The position numbers and the translations under genes are program-made. Shown here piece after piece: positions 60,725 to 64,000 of a stretch of 64,000 bases of DNA (its first letter is position 1; every line of letters starts with the position of its first letter). Below the pieces are notes generated by a model. That model saw only the letters and a program-made list of their open reading frames with translations, ran no database searches and was not told the origin of the DNA. Source of the DNA: Bacillota bacterium (GTDB lineage Bacteria; Bacillota; Clostridia; Clostridiales; Clostridiaceae); the NCBI GenBank assembly GCA_023445445.1, contig JAEXLD010000041.1:124001-188000 (forward strand), in the 5' to 3' direction.

Positions 60725-61126
60725 ATGGAAGTATCGGTAATAGGTAAAAATATAAAAAAATTTAGAGAAAATAAAGGTTGGTCTCTTGCTAAGCTTAAGA
60801 ATGAATCAGGTGTTGGCTACGCTACATTACATGATATAGAGAATGGTAAAACACAAACTTTAAATTCAAAAAATTTAGAAAAAATCTCTATAGCACTTGA
60901 AAAAACACCTGATGAATTAATGGGAATTGATTATGAAGTTATTGAAGTTGAAGTAAGAGATCTTATAAGTACAATTAATGCTATCTTTGAATCTGATGAA
61001 TTAGAATTAGATGGAGTTCCACTTAGCGATTTTGATAAAAAATTCTTAATAGATAACTTTATGAACAATATAAATTCATTAAGAAATATAAGAAATTATA
61101 AAATTACTAAAGAAAGGGATGTTTAG
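60725..61126 (+). CDS. CI-type repressor lacking a protease domain
   Basis: A 133-residue protein: an N-terminal HTH ('IKKFRENKGWSLAKLKNESG', 'GYATLHDIENGKTQTLNSKN') and an acidic C-terminal helical region. There is no S24 (LexA/CI-type) peptidase domain, so RecA-stimulated self-cleavage is not expected. AAGGAGG precedes the ATG. The integrase starts five bases after its stop codon, so repressor and integrase are co-transcribed in the lysogen. Confidence 0.85.
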   Translation: MEVSVIGKNIKKFRENKGWSLAKLKNESGVGYATLHDIENGKTQTLNSKNLEKISIALEKTPDELMGIDYEVIEVEVRDLISTINAIFESDELELDGVPLSDFDKKFLIDNFMNNINSLRNIRNYKITKERDV

Positions 61127-61131
61127 TAATA

Positions 61132-62832
61132 ATGAAAATAGTCGGTATATATGGTAGAAAATCAAAATTTACTGGCAAAGGTGATTCTATTGAGAATCAA
61201 ATAGAGATTTGTAAAAATTATATTACTAATATACATGGTAAAGATATTGAATTTCGTATATATGAAGATGAAGGCTATACTGGAAGCAATTTATTTAGAC
61301 CTCAATTTTTGAAATTAATGGAAGATATAAAAAATCAAAAAATTGATATGCTTGTTTGCTATAAACTTGATAGAATTAGCAGAAATGTAGCTGATTTTTC
61401 CTCTACTCTAGACCTATTAACAGAAAACAAATGTTCTTTTATAAGTGTATCAGAACAATTTGATACAACTACACCAATGGGTAGAGCTATGATTTATATA
61501 GCTAGTGTTTTCGCTCAACTTGAAAGAGAAACTATTGCGGAAAGAGTAACTGATAATATGCTTGAAATGGCTAAAAACGGAAAATGGACTGGTGGAAAAT
61601 TACCTTTAGGTTTTGAATCACAAAAGATAGAATATATTGATGAAAATGGAAATACAAGAGAATATACTAAATTAATCAAAAATACTGAAGAAAGTGAGTT
61701 TGTTGAACTACTTTATAATAAATACTTAGAATTAGGAAGTCTCCACCAACTAGAAGTCTTTACATATCAAAATAATTTAAAATCTAAAAGTGATATTTTA
61801 CTTGAAAAATCTAGTTTAAGTTTAATATTAAGAAATCCTATTTATGTAAAATCTACTAATGAGGTTATTAATTATTTAAAAGAAAATAATTGGCTCGTTT
61901 ATGGTGATGCAGATGGAATTCATTCATTGTTAACATATAATAAAACTCAGCAGATAAAAAGAAATGGAAAATCTACAAAAATTAAAAAACCATTAAATGA
62001 AAGAATAGCTGCTATGAGTTCTGTTGAAGGCTTTATTGATGCAGACTTATGGCTGAATGTTCAGAATCAACTAGATGGGAATAAAGATAAATTTCCTAGA
62101 TTAGGTAAAACAAATAATGCTTTACTAACTGGAAAACTACGTTGTGGTTGTTGTGAAGAATATATGTTAGTTCAACATGGAAAAATATCTAAGTCAACTG
62201 GATTAAAGTTATTTTATTATACCTGTTCTCTAAAGAGAAGATCTAAACGAAAACTTTGTAACAATAGTAATGCCAATGCTTCTGAAATTGAGAAATCAGT
62301 TTTATTTTCACTTAAACAATTAGCTGTAAATAAAAAAATCTTTATTGATGAATTAAAAAAGGATTTTAAAACATCTAATGCTGATATTAAAGCTGAAAAA
62401 ACATCTTTAGAAAAATTAATTACTCAAAAGAAAAAGCAAATTGATAATTTAGTTAATAAGTTGTCTTTAGACAATGATATAGATGATATTTTAATGGATA
62501 GAATAAAAATATTAAAAAAAGAAATATATGAATTGGAACAGAAAACATTAACTTTATCATATGAAAAAGAGAGTAAACTTATTAACAATTTAAACATTGA
62601 ATTAATTGAAAATTTACTAGATAAATGTGAGAGAATCGAAGAATTAACTAGAGACGAACAAAAAGAACTGATAGATATACTTATAGATAAAATATACTGG
62701 TTTGGTCCTGATGATGATCCTGATGGTAATAAAAAAGGTTCAATAAAAATTAAATTCAGTGGCACTGATAATGGTGAACTAATAGAATCTAGGTTGCAGT
62801 TTAGTTCACCTAGCATGTCCTGTATCCAATAA
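61132..62832 (+). CDS. int: Large serine integrase (lysogen form, 566 aa)
   Basis: The resolvase domain opens with 'IVGIYGRKSKFTGKGDSIEN' (catalytic Ser at about residue 10) and includes 'LVCYKLDRISRNVADFS' and 'IYIASVFAQLERETIAERV'. Then come the recombinase domain (near 170-310), a zinc ribbon ('LRCGCCEEYML', 'YYTCSL', 'KLCNN') and a coiled coil (residues 420-475) that controls synapsis. It sits at attR. Codons 562-566 (ATG TCC TGT ATC CAA) plus TAA run through the core into host DNA, so the lysogen's C-terminus is host-encoded. In the circular phage the frame continues through attP for 97 codons of HTH. Confidence 0.93.
   Translation: MKIVGIYGRKSKFTGKGDSIENQIEICKNYITNIHGKDIEFRIYEDEGYTGSNLFRPQFLKLMEDIKNQKIDMLVCYKLDRISRNVADFSSTLDLLTENKCSFISVSEQFDTTTPMGRAMIYIASVFAQLERETIAERVTDNMLEMAKNGKWTGGKLPLGFESQKIEYIDENGNTREYTKLIKNTEESEFVELLYNKYLELGSLHQLEVFTYQNNLKSKSDILLEKSSLSLILRNPIYVKSTNEVINYLKENNWLVYGDADGIHSLLTYNKTQQIKRNGKSTKIKKPLNERIAAMSSVEGFIDADLWLNVQNQLDGNKDKFPRLGKTNNALLTGKLRCGCCEEYMLVQHGKISKSTGLKLFYYTCSLKRRSKRKLCNNSNANASEIEKSVLFSLKQLAVNKKIFIDELKKDFKTSNADIKAEKTSLEKLITQKKKQIDNLVNKLSLDNDIDDILMDRIKILKKEIYELEQKTLTLSYEKESKLINNLNIELIENLLDKCERIEELTRDEQKELIDILIDKIYWFGPDDDPDGNKKGSIKIKFSGTDNGELIESRLQFSSPSMSCIQ
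62791..62828 (+). other. attR
   Basis: The phage arm 62791-62811 (AGGTTGCAGTTTAGTTCACC plus T) precedes the core GCATGT (62813-62818); host sequence follows. The arm is the mirror of the attL arm. In the rebuilt attP the two arms flank AGCATGTTCA with its centre between T and G, suggesting TG as the central dinucleotide. Confidence 0.9.
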
Positions 62833-63600
62833 AATTATATTTTCTGCAAATTCCTTTAAAGCATATTGTTGGCATACCTTAGCATTAAGCTTATCGTAGT
62901 TAATATCTTCAGATGGTACTTCTAATATAACACATCCAGTGCTATCTAGCTGTTCAACAATGTCTTTTGATAAACTTTCCTTAGCTAATTTGCAGGAACC
63001 AGAAATTGCTCCTAAGGTATCCTCATCCCTTTCTCCCTGTATATCTGATACTCCACATCTCTCACTTATGCTAAGCCTTGGCCCAAAGGCTGGGCATCTT
63101 AAAATACACATTGAACATCCATTTCCATACCTTAAACAATTCCCCATTGGTCCTGTAGTTCCTGTGGTTTCTATAAATACATCCCCCTCTTCATAGCTAC
63201 CATCACTAAGATATATTCCTTTTATTCTTTTGCCTTCTAACTTAACATCAGTAACTCTATTTTCTATATGAATAATAATACCCATGTTTTCTAAATACTT
63301 ACTGATCTTACCTTCAATTAAATTCACATCATATAATGTAGCATGCTTGTGGCCTGGAAACTCTATATCCTTATGTCTTGCAGTATTATCAACAATATCT
63401 ATTAAATCTCCGGCACCAAGATTTATTAATTCTTCAGAGGCCGTCCATCTTCCGTTATTCCTCATTATGCCTCCAACATTGCCGAGTCCTAATAATAAAT
63501 CAGTTTTTTCATATAAATGAACTTCAGCCCCTGCTTTCTTTGCAGTTATTGCAGATGCACAGCCAGCCCATCCTCCCCCAACAATAATAACCTTTATCAT
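62806..63600 (-). pseudogene. FAD-dependent oxidoreductase, 5' part (split by prophage)
   Basis: The first 263 codons of the host flavoprotein: the dinucleotide-binding motif 'VIIVGGGWAGCASAITAKKA', the acidic end of the second strand 'VHLYEK', a GidA-like 'GNVGGIMRNNGRWTA', and a Cys-rich segment 'RYGNGCSMCILRCPAFGPRL'. The frame runs two codons into phage DNA and stops at 62806. With the 3' part it totals 426 codons. Its ATG overlaps the stop of an upstream iron-sulfur gene, so the two proteins were made together. No reaction can be assigned. Confidence 0.88.
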
Positions 63601-64000
63601 ATAAACCTTCTCCCTTCAAATACCTTTCTTGGATCTGTTTGTACTTTACAAAATCTTTTTACTCTATGTCCTGAAAATCTAGCGGTACAGCTTCCACATA
63701 TTCCTTCTCCACAACACATTTTAATATTATTACAGCATGAAAGCTTAATATCTTCTCTATCTATACTATTTAGATAATCTATTAGCTTTACACTTAATAT
63801 ATCTGCCCCTGCAATATGAATATATTCTATATTCTTTTCAGATAATAGATTTTTAATTATTACTTTTGCTTCATCACTAATTTCTCCTTTATCTATTAAG
63901 GTTTCATTAATAATTTCAACTTCATAATCATTAAGATACTCTTTTACATAATTATCTTTATAAGGTGATTTATCTAGGATTAATATTATTTTATTTTTAT
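63597..64000 (-). CDS. PyrK-like Fe-S/flavin electron-transfer protein (partial)
   Basis: Only the last 133 or so codons are in the window. The readable part has a nucleotide-binding half ('IEYIHIAGADILSVKLIDYL') and a C-terminal [2Fe-2S] motif 'KMCCGEGICGSC' with a further Cys in 'RFCKVQTDPRKVF', as in the electron-transfer subunit of dihydroorotate dehydrogenase (PyrK) and sulfide-dehydrogenase-like proteins. The stop TGA overlaps the oxidoreductase start ATGA. It probably passes electrons to or from the split flavoprotein. Confidence 0.75.
   Translation of the reverse strand, partial: KNKIILILDKSPYKDNYVKEYLNDYEVEIINETLIDKGEISDEAKVIIKNLLSEKNIEYIHIAGADILSVKLIDYLNSIDREDIKLSCCNNIKMCCGEGICGSCTARFSGHRVKRFCKVQTDPRKVFEGRRFI

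Larger units (their letters stand above)
25616..62818. mobile_element. Complete-looking HK97-type siphovirus prophage (about 37.2 kb)
   Basis: The element is bounded by the 6-bp core GCATGT at 25616-25621 and 62813-62818. It holds repressor, large serine integrase, replication, packaging, capsid, tail, lysis and accessory genes with no obvious inactivation of an essential module. The tape-measure protein is short (547 aa), suggesting a short non-contractile tail. Boundaries follow from the split host gene: only a junction within this core restores its reading frame. Confidence 0.95.

Noticed and set aside
62424..62816. 130-codon minus-strand ORF within the integrase gene
   Set aside because: It mirrors the integrase coiled-coil in antisense, is Ser/Ile-rich as expected for a shadow frame and has no ribosome site.

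Overview
This is an AT-rich Gram-positive chromosome segment. Strong AGGAGG-type ribosome sites, many TTG/GTG starts, an S-box (SAM-I) riboswitch on metH, a ribonuclease J gene and a DUF1846 gene all fit Clostridium sensu stricto. The species cannot be fixed from the window. No tRNA, rRNA, CRISPR array or insertion sequence was seen.

Host part, left (1-25.6 kb): a YdbS/YdbT-like membrane pair, acetate kinase, a HAD phosphatase, B12-dependent methionine synthase behind a SAM riboswitch, a dihydropyrimidinase-like hydrolase, a TIM-barrel-like protein, a DUF2207 membrane protein, a YbaK-type deacylase, an SDR oxidoreductase, threonine ammonia-lyase, a second HAD phosphatase, RNase J and DUF1846. 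Then follows a run of small uncharacterised genes (20.6-25.0 kb) that includes a Gly/Cys-rich peptide and a PadR regulator. Most of these genes are on the minus strand and the gene ends carry clear hairpin terminators.

Prophage (25,616-62,818, about 37.2 kb): a complete-looking HK97-type siphovirus inserted in a gene for a FAD-dependent oxidoreductase. The 5' part of that gene is at 62.8-63.6 kb and the 3' part at 25.1-25.6 kb. Joining them at the shared 6-bp core GCATGT restores one 426-codon frame. Reading leftward from the right end, the lytic strand (minus) carries Cro-like regulator, antirepressor, AbrB-like regulator, replication initiator, HNH/RusA/SSB genes, an internal tyrosine recombinase, a late-regulator-like protein, HNH, terminases, portal, ClpP-like protease, capsid, connectors, tail genes (with a -1 frameshift at TTTTTTA), tape measure, Dit, tail spike, a BNR/LamG fibre, holin and GH25-LysM endolysin. 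The repressor and a large serine integrase form a plus-strand operon at the right end.

Between the lysis genes and attL lies an accessory block (26.8-32.8 kb). It holds a ParM-like actin flanked by two ParR-like proteins, a VirB4/VirD4-type ATPase with two VirB2-like small membrane proteins, and two tiny membrane peptides, one coupled to a ribbon-helix-helix gene.

The most unusual feature is the attachment site. In the circular phage the integrase frame runs straight through attP into a 97-residue helix-turn-helix module (total 658 aa). Integration cuts this frame: the lysogen's integrase ends in four host-encoded residues after the core methionine, and the HTH module is stranded at attL without its promoter. 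Beside it, a promoter with a LexA-type SOS box inside its spacer drives a 32-codon basic ORF, while the prophage repressor has no self-cleavage domain. Together these suggest a lysogeny switch tied to integration state, DNA damage and a small effector. At the right edge of the window, the interrupted oxidoreductase is translationally coupled to a PyrK-like iron-sulfur electron-transfer protein.
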